Below, piece after piece: positions 38,022-47,252 of a DNA stretch of 64,000 nt (positions within the stretch are counted from its first letter, which is position 1; each line of letters begins with the position of its first letter). The position numbers and the translations under genes are program-made. The stretch spans positions 1-64,000 of the forward strand of contig JAAYFJ010000057.1 of assembly GCA_012728295.1 (NCBI GenBank), read 5' to 3'. The stretch is from Tissierellia bacterium (lineage in GTDB: Bacteria > Bacillota > Clostridia > Tissierellales > Peptoniphilaceae). The notes below the pieces were generated by a model. The model saw only the letters and a program-made list of their open reading frames with translations, did no database searches and was not told the origin of the DNA.

Positions 38022-38268
38022 GTGATACTCCTTACTGATTTGTACCTATTATATATTTATATATAGAATTTTTATTAGCTTATATATTTTACCACAAAAA
38101 TAAACTATAGGACAAAAAGATTGCCATATTATGAAATTTATAGAAATATGTAAAAACGCCTTATTTTAGGTATTTAGCAAGGTTTTAGGAGATAGCATTA
38201 TTGTATTGTCACTAAATTGTAAAGAACTAGCTTAAGTAGTTGTATATAATTAATATGAGGTGATAACA

Positions 38269-39231
38269 ATGAAAACTTGGAAACCGTGGTTAATAATGGC
38301 GTTAGCCTTAACACTAATAATGGGGCTAGCATCATGTAAGAAAACTGAAGAAAAAGAAGAAGCCACAACAACCAATGTGGAGACAAGCGAAAAGCAAAAT
38401 ACTGAAGTAAGTGAAGAAACAGCAACAAAGCTAAAAGATGATTTCGATATAATTAAGGAAGATGCAAAAGCTGTATCTACAGATTTATATAAATTTGTAG
38501 AAGAAAACAAAGCGAAGTTAAATGAAGGTCAAGTAGACCTTATGATGGAAGATATTTTAGCTTCAGCTAAGAAAGATGCTTTAGCATTAAATGAATTGAT
38601 TCAAAGAGAAGATGTTGCAAAAGCAATTGCAGAAGTAAAAGATGGAGTTAGAATTACAAAAGAGCATTTGGAAAAAATTAGTGATAATAAGATTAAGGAA
38701 GAACTTCTAGCCAAGTATCAAGATACACTTGTAATTTTACAAGGTGGAGAGGGAAGTCTTGTGGGTGCAGTAGATTATAGCAAATTATTGGCGGTAGATT
38801 CCATGGGTCATGAGTGGAAAGACTATTTAACAATACTATCCCAGAATCAAGAGAAGCCTGCATTAGTAGATGCAAGCTTGGCCATTCCGTTTAAAGAACT
38901 TGGAGAGCGCTTGGCAAATATAGAAAAATATTTGTCTAGCTATGGAAAAACACAGCGTTCACAAGAACTGTCTAAAGACTTTGAAAATATGCTTAGAACA
39001 TATTTAAAGGGAATAGATAATACTCCTATTGCTGAAGCTGGGAAATTAAAGGAAGAAGTAAAAGAAGCTTATGAAGCTAGCGCAGCAAACGATAAGACAA
39101 TTGTAGGTCAAACTATTTCTAGATATCTAGAAGTATTAAAGGCAAAAAACTTCGTAATTGATGATGAAGTGCTAAAAGGTGCAGATAGACTTTTAGAAAA
39201 TGCTTTGAACCTGATGAAGAAGACAAAATGA
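38269..39231 (+). CDS. Lipoprotein of unknown function, helix-rich
   Basis: A 320-residue lipoprotein with GAGGTGATAACA before the ATG and a TATAAT at 38245-38250. The lipobox is GLASC (Cys about 23), followed by a Glu/Thr-rich linker. The mature part is strongly helical and charged, possibly coiled coil, with no cysteine or known motif. Its stop overlaps the start of the next gene as ATGA, so the two products are translationally coupled and may work together. I do not recognise a family. Confidence 0.75.
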   Translation: MKTWKPWLIMALALTLIMGLASCKKTEEKEEATTTNVETSEKQNTEVSEETATKLKDDFDIIKEDAKAVSTDLYKFVEENKAKLNEGQVDLMMEDILASAKKDALALNELIQREDVAKAIAEVKDGVRITKEHLEKISDNKIKEELLAKYQDTLVILQGGEGSLVGAVDYSKLLAVDSMGHEWKDYLTILSQNQEKPALVDASLAIPFKELGERLANIEKYLSSYGKTQRSQELSKDFENMLRTYLKGIDNTPIAEAGKLKEEVKEAYEASAANDKTIVGQTISRYLEVLKAKNFVIDDEVLKGADRLLENALNLMKKTK

Positions 39232-39830
39232 TACCATTATTTCAAAGGAGAGGTCCGGCCTATGGCCGGATTTCGAATATCCGGGAATATCTATTATATA
39301 GCTATAAAAATGAGGGCACATTAATAGAAGAAAACATTCTCGATTTTACGCCAAGGCATATGCACGATTGGTATGGAAAAGCTAAAGCCTGTTCCCTTAT
39401 GGCTATTGACATGATAATTGGATATCATGAGAATGAAGAAGATAATGAAGAAAGAAGACGCAAAATAATCAAAAGGGCCAAGAAATTTCTATACTTTGAC
39501 TGGAGAGGGACACCGGTATGGGCAGTGCCCATGATTTGGAGAGGTTTAGGCTATAAGGTGCGTCATTCTATGATTGTTGATTTTAATGAGATGAAAAGAG
39601 AACTAGATGCAGGTTATCCTTTTATTATGAATTTGGCATGGGGAGATTATCCAGCACATACCATAACAATAATTGGATATCAAATTTGGGAAATTGGATT
39701 TAGAAAAGTTAAAGTATTGGTGGTAGCTGATGGGTGGAGCAATAGGATAAGATATATTGATTACAATGCTATGACTAGTATTTCTAGAGGGACATTAGCT
39801 TCGATAGTATTTGGAAGAAAAAAGGGATGA
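39228..39830 (+). CDS. Peptidase C39-like family protein
   Basis: A 200-residue protein with the papain-like C39 arrangement: a Cys in KAKACSLMAIDMIIGY (about residue 55), a His in YPAHTITIIGY (about 144) and an Asp in VVADGWSN (about 166). It lacks a signal peptide and a transporter part, so it is neither a bacteriocin-maturation ABC transporter nor clearly exported. The Gln that usually precedes the catalytic Cys is not evident, so activity is uncertain. It overlaps the upstream lipoprotein gene by four bases. Fold assignment moderately sure; role unknown. Confidence 0.65.
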   Translation: MIPLFQRRGPAYGRISNIREYLLYSYKNEGTLIEENILDFTPRHMHDWYGKAKACSLMAIDMIIGYHENEEDNEERRRKIIKRAKKFLYFDWRGTPVWAVPMIWRGLGYKVRHSMIVDFNEMKRELDAGYPFIMNLAWGDYPAHTITIIGYQIWEIGFRKVKVLVVADGWSNRIRYIDYNAMTSISRGTLASIVFGRKKG

Positions 39831-39871
39831 TAAATCCATGTGTATATTTGGCAAATAGAATAAACTACAAT

Positions 39872-39909
39872 TTATGGTCTCTCAAGACTATAGTCTTGAG
39901 AGACCATAA
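39872..39909. repeat. Perfect 38-bp palindrome without a loop
   Basis: Two 19-nt arms (39872-39890 and 39891-39909) are exact reverse complements with no spacer. It sits 42 bases after the C39-like gene. No T-run follows on either strand, so it is a poor intrinsic terminator. It could be a cruciform, an operator, an mRNA 3'-end stabiliser or a small mobile remnant. Confidence 0.85.
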
Positions 39910-40004
39910 GTTCCTAAGTAAGAGAGAAAAGCTATGGGAACTGCAGTATATTTTGTATTCAGGACTGTAGCATGCTATGGTGAAATTGAGAAAAGGAGGG
40001 AAAT

Positions 40005-40814
40005 ATGGTAGAAATCGACAAAAAAATTGGGTTCATTGGGTGTGGCAATATGGCGGGGGCTATGATTGGTGGATTGTTGAAGTCGGGATTAGTAAAGTGT
40101 GAGGATATTATTGCTTCAGCAAGTAGCGTAAAAACCTTAGAAAATGTAAAAAAACTATTTGATATTAAGGTTGTAAAAGACAACGGTTCAGTGGTTAACA
40201 GCTGTGACATAATATTTTTGGCGGTTAAACCAAATATTTATGAAGCTGTTATTAGGGAAATAAAGGATTATAACCTTGAGAATAAGATTTTTATTTCGAT
40301 AGCGGCTGGTAAGACCCTTGATTTTCTGGAAAAAGGACTTGGCAAAGATGCAAAGGTCCTCAGGACTATGCCAAATACACCGGCTCTGGCAGGAGAGGGA
40401 ATTACAGCGATTTGCCCTAATAGAAATATTGATATTGAAGAATTAGAATTATTAAAGCAACTGATTGGTACATTTGGCTCAGTGGAAGTAATTGACGAAA
40501 AATTATTTGATGCTGTAGTAGCAGTTTCAGGATCTTCTCCAGCTTATGTCTTCATGTTTATTGAAGCTATGGCTGATTCGGCAGTTCTTCAAGGTATGCC
40601 TAGGCAACAAGCCTATAAATTTGCAGCTCAAGCAGTTTTAGGAAGCGCTAAAATGGTCTTGGAAACAGGTCAGCACCCAGGAGAATTAAAAGACATGGTA
40701 TGTTCGCCAGGAGGAACGACAATTGAAGCAGTTGCAATGCTTGAGGAGAGAGGTTTTCGTTCTGCAGTTATTGAAGCCATGAGAGTCTGTGGGGAAAAAT
40801 CTAAGAATATGTGA
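40005..40814 (+). CDS. proC: Pyrroline-5-carboxylate reductase
   Basis: The last step of proline synthesis, reducing pyrroline-5-carboxylate with NAD(P)H. The 269-residue protein has the Rossmann motif GFIGCGNMAGAMIGGLL at about 9-25, FLAVKPNIYEAVI, RTMPNTPALAGEGITA, and the C-terminal dimerisation and active-site segment AVSGSSPAYVFMFIEAMADSA with SPGGTTIEA. A strong AAAGGAGGG precedes the ATG. It appears to be transcribed alone. An ornithine-cyclodeaminase-family gene elsewhere in the window could offer a different route to proline, but that is speculation. Confidence 0.95.
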   Translation: MVEIDKKIGFIGCGNMAGAMIGGLLKSGLVKCEDIIASASSVKTLENVKKLFDIKVVKDNGSVVNSCDIIFLAVKPNIYEAVIREIKDYNLENKIFISIAAGKTLDFLEKGLGKDAKVLRTMPNTPALAGEGITAICPNRNIDIEELELLKQLIGTFGSVEVIDEKLFDAVVAVSGSSPAYVFMFIEAMADSAVLQGMPRQQAYKFAAQAVLGSAKMVLETGQHPGELKDMVCSPGGTTIEAVAMLEERGFRSAVIEAMRVCGEKSKNM

Positions 40815-40926
40815 TATTAAAGATAGGATTTACAGGTTAATAGTGCGTTAATTAATAGTTTTTATTGCATTTATAGGCATTTAGGCATATACTACAATAA
40901 TAGTTTAAGGAGAGATGATAAAATAC

Positions 40927-42570
40927 ATGAGATTTGAAGAATTAAGATTATCCCAGGATGTGTTGCGAGGCATTGAAGACATTGGATTCGAAGAAATGAG
41001 CCCTATTCAAGCTGGTGCAATACCCAAATTGTTAGAAAAGAAAGATATTATTGGTCAGGCGCAAACGGGAACAGGAAAAACTGCAGCTTTTGGAATTCCT
41101 GTAATTGAGAACATAAATGCTAACGAAAATACTTTACAAGGTATAATATTATGCCCTACTAGAGAACTTTCAATTCAAGTATCTGAAGAGATTGGAAAGC
41201 TTGCAAAGCATAAAAGAGGGTTTAAAATATTGCCTGTATACGGCGGTGTAAGTATTGAAAGACAGTTAAAGGCTCTAAAGAAAGGTGTCCATTTAGTAGT
41301 GGGAACACCGGGTAGAGTTATGGATCACATGAGAAGAAAAAGTATTTCTTTTGAAAATGTGAAGTATGTTGTTTTAGATGAAGCGGATGAAATGTTCGAT
41401 ATGGGTTTTAGAGATGATATGGGATTTATCATCGACAAAACTCCCGAAGATAGACAGACTGTGTTTTTCTCTGCGACCATAGGCAAAGATGTTGTAAAGT
41501 TTTCAGATAAGTATCAAAGAAATCCTGAATTGGTTAAAATAGAGCATAAGGAATTGACGGTTAGCAATATTAACCAATACTATTTAGAACTTAAGCAAGA
41601 TATGAAAACGGAAATTCTTTCTAGGATAATTGATGTGAAAAACCCGAAATTGACCATAGTATTTTGTAATACTAAGAAAAGGGTTGATGACCTAACAGCA
41701 GATCTTCAGTCAAGAGGGTATTTTGCAGATGGACTTCATGGGGATTTAAAGCAAAGCTCCCGAGATGTGGTCATGAGAAAATTTAGAGAAGGCACTATAG
41801 ATATTTTAGTTGCCACTGACGTAGCTGCCAGAGGACTAGATGTAGACGATGTGGATATGGTAATAAACTATGATTTGCCTCAGGATGAGGAATACTACGT
41901 GCACCGTATTGGTAGAACGGCTAGGGCAGGTAGAAAAGGTACTTCCTATACTTTTGTGGTAGGCAGAGACATTTATAAGTTAAAAGACATACAGAAATAC
42001 ACGAAAGCAAATATAGAATATAAGGACTTGCCGACTCTTAAAGATATCAAGTTTATCTATGAGAATAAGCTTATGGAACAGATTAGAAGTGAAATCGAAA
42101 AAGAAGATTTAGGTAGATATAAAAGTCTTATTGATGCACTTTTAATTGAAGAATACTCCTCTGTAGATATTGCTGCAGCTTTGATAAAAATACAATCTGA
42201 TAGTGGAAATTTAAGTGGGCACCAAGAGTTGGACATGGTGGACTATGGAAGAAAGTATAAGGGTCAAGAAGATAGCAAGGACAGAGGCAAAAACAAAAAA
42301 AGAGACAAGAAAAAAGGGAAAAATAAAGATAGAGCTCCTAGGGTATTTATCAATAAAGGGAAAATAGATAGAATCAGCAAGAGAAATATCCTACATGCTA
42401 TTGCTAATGAAACTACCATTCCAATTAAATCGTTGGGAGATGTTTTAGTCTTAGACAAATACTCTTTTGTGGAAATGCCACAGGAATATTTGAAAAGATG
42501 TGTTCAAGAGCTGGATGGAACATTAATAAAAGGCAAGAGGGTATCGGTGGAGATTTCCACAGGTAGATAA
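40927..42570 (+). CDS. DEAD-box ATP-dependent RNA helicase with DbpA-type RNA-binding domain
   Basis: A 547-residue RNA helicase. Motifs in order: Q motif (FEEMSPIQAGAIP), motif I AQTGTGKT, Ia PTRELSIQ, GG and TPGRV, II VLDEADEMFD, III SAT, V ATDVAARGLDVDDVD and VI HRIGRTARAGR. A Lys-rich linker (encoded at about 42280-42335) leads to a C-terminal DbpA-like RNA-binding domain. Homologues include CshA and DbpA/YxiN. I start at ATG 40927, which gives the usual MRFEEL opening; ATG 40915 is only two bases from the AGGAG site. Likely roles are RNA turnover, ribosome assembly or cold response. Confidence 0.93.
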   Translation: MRFEELRLSQDVLRGIEDIGFEEMSPIQAGAIPKLLEKKDIIGQAQTGTGKTAAFGIPVIENINANENTLQGIILCPTRELSIQVSEEIGKLAKHKRGFKILPVYGGVSIERQLKALKKGVHLVVGTPGRVMDHMRRKSISFENVKYVVLDEADEMFDMGFRDDMGFIIDKTPEDRQTVFFSATIGKDVVKFSDKYQRNPELVKIEHKELTVSNINQYYLELKQDMKTEILSRIIDVKNPKLTIVFCNTKKRVDDLTADLQSRGYFADGLHGDLKQSSRDVVMRKFREGTIDILVATDVAARGLDVDDVDMVINYDLPQDEEYYVHRIGRTARAGRKGTSYTFVVGRDIYKLKDIQKYTKANIEYKDLPTLKDIKFIYENKLMEQIRSEIEKEDLGRYKSLIDALLIEEYSSVDIAAALIKIQSDSGNLSGHQELDMVDYGRKYKGQEDSKDRGKNKKRDKKKGKNKDRAPRVFINKGKIDRISKRNILHAIANETTIPIKSLGDVLVLDKYSFVEMPQEYLKRCVQELDGTLIKGKRVSVEISTGR

Positions 42571-42577
42571 AAAACAA

Positions 42578-42661
42578 ACCGCCAACAAGATTTATTAATT
42601 TGAACTGAACCCCTAAATCCGGACAAGGATTTGGGGGTTCAGTTCAATCTGAGTTGGCGGT
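42578..42661. terminator. Nested hairpin: outer terminator stem with an inserted repeat hairpin
   Basis: Outer arms 42578-42586 and 42653-42661 (9 bp) enclose an inner 21-bp stem (42600-42620 with 42627-42647, one G-U). T- and A-rich flanks suit termination of the helicase gene and the convergent permease gene. Bases 42603-42638 recur in inverted orientation at 48762-48797 (35 of 36 identical), so the inner hairpin is a dispersed repeat. Confidence 0.8.
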
Positions 42662-42665
42662 AATT

Positions 42666-43880
42666 TTATGCACTTTTTCTTTTAAATAGCAATTTCTTTT
42701 TTTGCTTTCCACCGTAATTTAACGTAGCTTTCCTATATTGTTTAGTGGACATTATAGCTGAGGCTATGGCAGTGAAAATTAGAATAATGAATGATAATGC
42801 CAACTGCCAAATAGGAACTACACCCATAGCATATCGCACAAACATTGTAAAAGGAGAGGATAGGGGAATAAAAGAAGCGATTACTACAGGAAATGAATCG
42901 GGTCTATTCAGGGCAAACATTCCAAATAAGAAAGAAACCACCACTGCCATGGTAACAGGACCTACTGCAGCGTTAACCTCTTCAATACGGTTTACAGATG
43001 CTCCAAGGGTTGCATATACATAAAGATACATTAAATAGCCTACGAAGAAAAATGCTGCATAGACTGCGAAAACTTGCCAAGAAAGTACGGAGCCGGAAAA
43101 GATGCTGTTGTCAGCTTTTAATAAATATCTGTTCACGATATTGCCAGCTATAGCACCTAATCCTGAAAATGACAGGCTGAAAATACTTATCAGGGCACCG
43201 GCCAACACTTTTCCTGTAATAAGAGAAGTGCTGGAGGTGGATGCTATTAGTAATTCCATAGTTCTATCGTTTTTTTCTCGAGCCACAATGGAAGAGATAG
43301 TAGAGCCAAAGACTATCAGTAAGATGTAAATGATAAAAATCATAACATAGAGTGGCATAAATAAAATAGCGTTATTTTTCCCAAGCAACTCTTCTGTTAC
43401 TGAGAGTTCTTTATTTATTATGCCTTCTATTGAGTCAGCATCATAACCAGCTTTTAACAAATCTTGATTAATAACATATTGTCTTATGGGCTTTAATATA
43501 TTGTCGTTATCATCGTTAATGCTCTTGTTATTTCTAACGACCTTAACTTGGTAATTAGATCCAAGAACTAGTCCCAGCGACACGCTATTATCCTGAATCG
43601 ATTTTACAAATGTATCTTCATCTGTGGGGAAATTCACTTCTGCATTGTCTTTATATAGAGAGAGGATGTCTTTTTCATTCCATATATCGTCTTCAATTAA
43701 TACGGAGTATCGTGGCGTATTTCCTGGCAGCAAGTTTTGAACCACATTGCCTGAGAAAAGGGTAGGCATAATAGTAGATGCTAGCATTGCAAGAAAGTAG
43801 ATAATAGTAATAATCCAAATGCTCTTTTGAGATAAAAGCATTTTCATTTCGAATTTAAATACATTATTTATGTTTTTCAT
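42666..43880 (-). CDS. ABC-2-type transporter permease (NatB-like)
   Basis: A 404-residue membrane protein of the ABC-2/NatB type. It has one helix near residues 18-40, a large extracytoplasmic loop (about 45-170), and about five or six helices in the C-terminal half, including SSIVAREKNDRTMELLIAS, the conserved element after the second helix. Start chosen at the ATG after TAGGTGATGACA; two ATGs lie just upstream. It overlaps the upstream ATPase gene, so the two form an exporter. Substrate (ion, drug or peptide) is unknown. The divergent two-component system suggests it is induced by an envelope signal. Confidence 0.88.
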   Translation of the reverse strand: MKNINNVFKFEMKMLLSQKSIWIITIIYFLAMLASTIMPTLFSGNVVQNLLPGNTPRYSVLIEDDIWNEKDILSLYKDNAEVNFPTDEDTFVKSIQDNSVSLGLVLGSNYQVKVVRNNKSINDDNDNILKPIRQYVINQDLLKAGYDADSIEGIINKELSVTEELLGKNNAILFMPLYVMIFIIYILLIVFGSTISSIVAREKNDRTMELLIASTSSTSLITGKVLAGALISIFSLSFSGLGAIAGNIVNRYLLKADNSIFSGSVLSWQVFAVYAAFFFVGYLMYLYVYATLGASVNRIEEVNAAVGPVTMAVVVSFLFGMFALNRPDSFPVVIASFIPLSSPFTMFVRYAMGVVPIWQLALSFIILIFTAIASAIMSTKQYRKATLNYGGKQKKKLLFKRKSA

Positions 43881-44787
43881 TGTCATCACCTACATATTTA
43901 ATAAAGATTTCTCCAATGGAAGGTTCGTAATTGGCAAAAGATTTAATCACTACATTATCATCTAATAAGGATTTTAATAAAGTATTTTTATCTATGGAAC
44001 CAAGCTTTACAATGCTTTTGCCACTGTATTCTTCCACTTCTACTTCAGGAACATTTAATGATAGGTAATCACGCAATTTATTAGGAGAAAAGTTTTCAGC
44101 TTCTATTATCAATCTTCCTTCACCCATGCTACTTCTTATTTCATCTATGGAACCTTTTAACACCACATTACCATCCCTGAGCAATGCAATATCCTTGCAT
44201 ATTTCGTCTACATAGCCCATCTGGTGAGAGGAAAAGAACATGAGTTTATTAGAGTCGAAGGTCTCCTTTATTAAATCCATGAGAACCCCAGAGTTAACAG
44301 GATCCAAACCGGAAAATGGCTCATCTAGAACGATAATATCAGGATCGTTTAATAGTGCCTGGCATATTTGTACCTTTTGTTGATTTCCTTTGGAAAGAAT
44401 TTCCAATTTTGAGTTTTCATATTCTGATAGTCCAACCTTTTCTAGCATTTCCCTAGCAGAAGATCGCGCCTGCTTTTTGCTGGCGCCTTTTAGCATAGAA
44501 AAATAGATAAGTTGTTCTAAAATCTTTACCTTTTGATACATTCCACGCTCTTCAGGCAAATAACCTATTTTATATTCGGAGGGTTTAAAAGGTTTTCCGC
44601 CTATTAGTATCTCGCCAGCGCTGGGAAGGAAAATCTGCATTAAAGCTCTTATGGCAGTAGTTTTCCCTGCACCATTTCGACCTAAAAATGCCATAGGCCT
44701 ACCTGGAATTACATCAAAAGTAATACCGTGTAAGACTTCTTTATTCCCATAGGATTTCTTTACGTTATTAAAAGACAATACTTCCAT
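43864..44787 (-). CDS. ABC transporter ATP-binding protein (NatA-like)
   Basis: A 307-residue ATPase with Walker A GRNGAGKTT, Q-loop region IGYLPEERGMYQKV, signature LSKGNQQKVQI, Walker B IIVLDEPFSGLDP and the H-loop FFSSHQM. The LSKGNQQK signature and the C-terminal extension (about 220-307) are typical of the NatA group, which works with ABC-2 permeases. The following permease gene overlaps its 3' end. It is divergent from a response-regulator gene, with 173 bp between them that should hold both promoters. Confidence 0.92.
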   Translation of the reverse strand: MEVLSFNNVKKSYGNKEVLHGITFDVIPGRPMAFLGRNGAGKTTAIRALMQIFLPSAGEILIGGKPFKPSEYKIGYLPEERGMYQKVKILEQLIYFSMLKGASKKQARSSAREMLEKVGLSEYENSKLEILSKGNQQKVQICQALLNDPDIIVLDEPFSGLDPVNSGVLMDLIKETFDSNKLMFFSSHQMGYVDEICKDIALLRDGNVVLKGSIDEIRSSMGEGRLIIEAENFSPNKLRDYLSLNVPEVEVEEYSGKSIVKLGSIDKNTLLKSLLDDNVVIKSFANYEPSIGEIFIKYVGDDNEKHK

Positions 44788-44960
44788 TTTTTCTCCTTAT
44801 CCTATTCGTAGTAATGATAAAATCGACATTAATACGATTACTGTGCTATACTTTTAGTATAAATGAACTTAGATATTTCTTAACAATACTTGGGAAATAT
44901 CAAAGACATTGTATCATATACTATTATTATTAGAAATATTATAAAATTGGAGGGAGAGTA

Positions 44961-45644
44961 ATGGCAAGAATAATTGTTTGCGATGACGAAAAGGATATTG
45001 TTGACGCCATAGGGATATATTTGAGAGCCGAAGGTCATGAAGTACTAAAAGCAGATAATGGAGAAGATGCCATTAATATGCTAGATGAAACTGTAGACCT
45101 CTTAATAATTGACATTATGATGCCTGGAATAGATGGAATTAACGCAACATTAAAAATTAGAGAAAAATATTCTCTACCCATAATAATATTAAGCGCAAAA
45201 GGGGAATATGAGGATAGGGTATTAGGGCTCAATGTAGGCGCTGATGACTATGTGGTTAAACCATTTAATGGCATGGAATTAGTGGCTAGAGTTAACTCTT
45301 GTTTAAGAAGATACAATATTACAAATCAACAAGAGCAAGGGGATATGTTAAGAGTTAAAAACTTGGAATTAAACGATCGGACTAAAGAAGTGAGCGTATC
45401 TGGGACAAGCGTAAGTTTAACTCCATCGGAGTATAAAATTCTAAAACTATTGATGCAAAGTCCGAATAGAGTCTATACTTCGAATCAGATATATGAACAA
45501 GTTTGGGGTGAAGAACCTTTGGATGTTAAGAAAATCATCTCAGTTCATATGTCACACTTGCGAGATAAAATAGAAATTGATCCTAGAAATCCCGAACTGA
45601 TTAAGTCAATCTATGGCATGGGCTATAAGTTGGAAGGTGATTAA
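44961..45644 (+). CDS. OmpR-family response regulator
   Basis: A 227-residue two-component regulator. The receiver has CDDEKD at the N-terminus, phosphoacceptor Asp-51 in LLIIDIMMPGIDG, Ser in IILSAKGEYED and Lys in DDYVVKPFNG. The winged helix (about 130-227) ends in VSVHMSHLRDKI-like and IKSIYGMGYKLEG sequence. A GGAGGGAG site precedes the ATG. It lies two bases before the histidine kinase gene and is divergent from the NatAB-like exporter, which is its most likely target. Similar to VanR-like regulators, but no ligand is implied. Confidence 0.93.
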   Translation: MARIIVCDDEKDIVDAIGIYLRAEGHEVLKADNGEDAINMLDETVDLLIIDIMMPGIDGINATLKIREKYSLPIIILSAKGEYEDRVLGLNVGADDYVVKPFNGMELVARVNSCLRRYNITNQQEQGDMLRVKNLELNDRTKEVSVSGTSVSLTPSEYKILKLLMQSPNRVYTSNQIYEQVWGEEPLDVKKIISVHMSHLRDKIEIDPRNPELIKSIYGMGYKLEGD

Positions 45645-45646
45645 AT

Positions 45647-47020
45647 ATGATGGAGCAGAAACGGAGTTTTCGGGAGAATGTAAAAAGGCTTAGGAGTCAT
45701 ATTTGGTACAAGTTGACAAATTATTACTACTTGGAAGAGATATATTATATGATATATTTCTTAGCCATAACAGTTAGTATTATTACTTTAACAGTGAGCT
45801 ATAGCTATTCAGGATTAGGCATTATTTTAGAGCTGCTCATTTTGATTTTGATAGCCTCCACAATAACCTTAACATTCCTTGGGATTGCAGTATTTATAAG
45901 GCATATTAGAAAGAAACAATTAGCTGATAGATCCCTATTGATGCAAATTTGGAAAAACTTCGGCAATAGAAATGGAATGAAATTGGCCGTGCTATTGTCT
46001 TTGGGAATGTTCTTGCTAGTGGGGCCATTTAACGTTTGGGGAAATCCCGGTAAAGCCATGGTAGTTATTACAGGTGGAGGATTTGCATTAGCATTTTTCC
46101 ATAGAAGCATAGAGATGCAGGTGTTGGAGCAAAATTTAAGGAGAATCATCACGGGGAAAGAGCTAGAATTACCAGATAGGATAAGCGATAGCACAAAAGA
46201 AGACTTGGTATCTTTAGCAGAACTGCATAAACAAGTTGAAGCTTCCCTAATGACTAGCATAAACTCAGAACGTACGAAAACTGAGCTTATTACTAATATT
46301 TCTCACGATTTAAAAACACCACTGACTTCAATAATAAATTACGCTGATATATTGCAACAGCCTGACTTAACTGAAGAAGAAGACAAAAGGTTCAAGGATG
46401 TTCTTAGACGAAATGCTGAAAGGATGAAAGTTTTAATAAATGATTTAGTATTTGCGACTAAGACCAATACAGGGAATTTAGAGATAATAACTTCGGAGCT
46501 AGAATTAAACGAGCTAGTATTGCAATGCTATAGTTTAGTAGATAGAGAATATGCAAAAAAAGATTTAGAATTGGTTTATGAATCTTCACATGATGCGATA
46601 ATAATTGAAAGCGATGGAGACCATCTGAGTAGATTGGTAGAAAATCTGTTTAATAATAGTGCTAAATATGCATTAAATGGAACTAGAGTTTATGTAGATT
46701 CCACCTTTGAAGATAATAAAGCAACAGTATCTATTAAGAACATTTCAGAGCATGCCCTCAATATAAGCGTGGAAGAGTTGATGGAACGCTTTGTTAGAGG
46801 AGATAAATCTAGACATACAGAAGGTAGCGGATTAGGCTTGTATATTGCTGGTAACTTAGCTGAACTACTCGGAGGTAAGCTACTACTGAGCATAGATGGA
46901 GATTTATTTACAGCGAAACTGGTATTACCAGCTAAATCAGGAGAAAACGAACCAGAACCAAAAGACGATAGTGAAACTCCAAAGAAATCAAATGATTCTA
47001 CAGACCAAAAAGAGTTATAG
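45647..47020 (+). CDS. Sensor histidine kinase paired with the adjacent regulator
   Basis: A 457-residue membrane kinase. About four membrane helices lie in the first 170 residues (near 35-55, 60-88, 112-130 and 135-150) with very short loops, so it is probably an intramembrane-type sensor without a large external domain. Next come HisKA with NISHDLKTPLTSIINY (His-220), then HATPase with NLFNNSAKYALNG and HTEGSGLGLYIAG. The last ~25 residues are a charged, low-complexity tail (Glu/Pro/Lys/Ser). Sensors of this layout beside an ABC-2 exporter often respond to cell-envelope stress, which is an inference. Confidence 0.92.
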   Translation: MMEQKRSFRENVKRLRSHIWYKLTNYYYLEEIYYMIYFLAITVSIITLTVSYSYSGLGIILELLILILIASTITLTFLGIAVFIRHIRKKQLADRSLLMQIWKNFGNRNGMKLAVLLSLGMFLLVGPFNVWGNPGKAMVVITGGGFALAFFHRSIEMQVLEQNLRRIITGKELELPDRISDSTKEDLVSLAELHKQVEASLMTSINSERTKTELITNISHDLKTPLTSIINYADILQQPDLTEEEDKRFKDVLRRNAERMKVLINDLVFATKTNTGNLEIITSELELNELVLQCYSLVDREYAKKDLELVYESSHDAIIIESDGDHLSRLVENLFNNSAKYALNGTRVYVDSTFEDNKATVSIKNISEHALNISVEELMERFVRGDKSRHTEGSGLGLYIAGNLAELLGGKLLLSIDGDLFTAKLVLPAKSGENEPEPKDDSETPKKSNDSTDQKEL

Positions 47021-47035
47021 TAGTTAAATAAAGTG

Positions 47036-47087
47036 GGTTCTATAATATCCGTTGGGGATTTTACCCCCCTAACGATGGATAAAGAAC
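47036..47087 (+). repeat. Hairpin element, copy 1
   Basis: An imperfect hairpin opening with 19 bases (47036-47054) that recur exactly at 48704-48722, also as the left arm of a hairpin. The two copies stand in the same direction on each side of the decayed MFS gene. This copy follows the kinase gene and may also terminate it. Confidence 0.75.
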
Positions 47088-47162
47088 AATTAATTATGAT
47101 ATACCAAAAATCTATAAAGTAGATATTGAACAAACAATTTTAGCTATATGAAAGGGGAACAA

Positions 47163-47252
47163 ATGTTTCTATCTCGCGTGATTAATTTAAGCTTCAAACT
47201 CTGTGCAAGGTCCAATGTTGGGATGAAGCTTGTACAGAGTAGTCGTTTCTAA
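47163..47252 (+). CDS. Putative leader peptide and attenuator before the MFS gene
   Basis: A 29-codon ORF (MFLSRVINLSFKLCARSN...) with a strong AAAGGGGAAC site six bases upstream. Within and after it, two mutually exclusive stems can form: 47198-47209 with 47229-47240 (12 bp, one G-U), and 47211-47227 with 47254-47268, the latter followed by TTTT. This layout, a small ORF with alternative hairpins before an efflux gene, is typical of ribosome-stalling attenuators that control antibiotic-resistance genes. The efflux gene 66 bases downstream is now broken. Peptide sequence not recognised. Confidence 0.5.
   Translation: MFLSRVINLSFKLCARSNVGMKLVQSSRF

Noticed and set aside
39254..39270. Short GC-rich palindrome early in the C39-like gene
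   Set aside because: It lies inside the coding frame, is only 7 bp per arm, and has no sign of regulatory function.
42280..42335. Low-complexity A-rich stretch as a repeat or insertion
   Set aside because: It encodes the Lys-rich linker common before the C-terminal RNA-binding domain of DEAD-box helicases.
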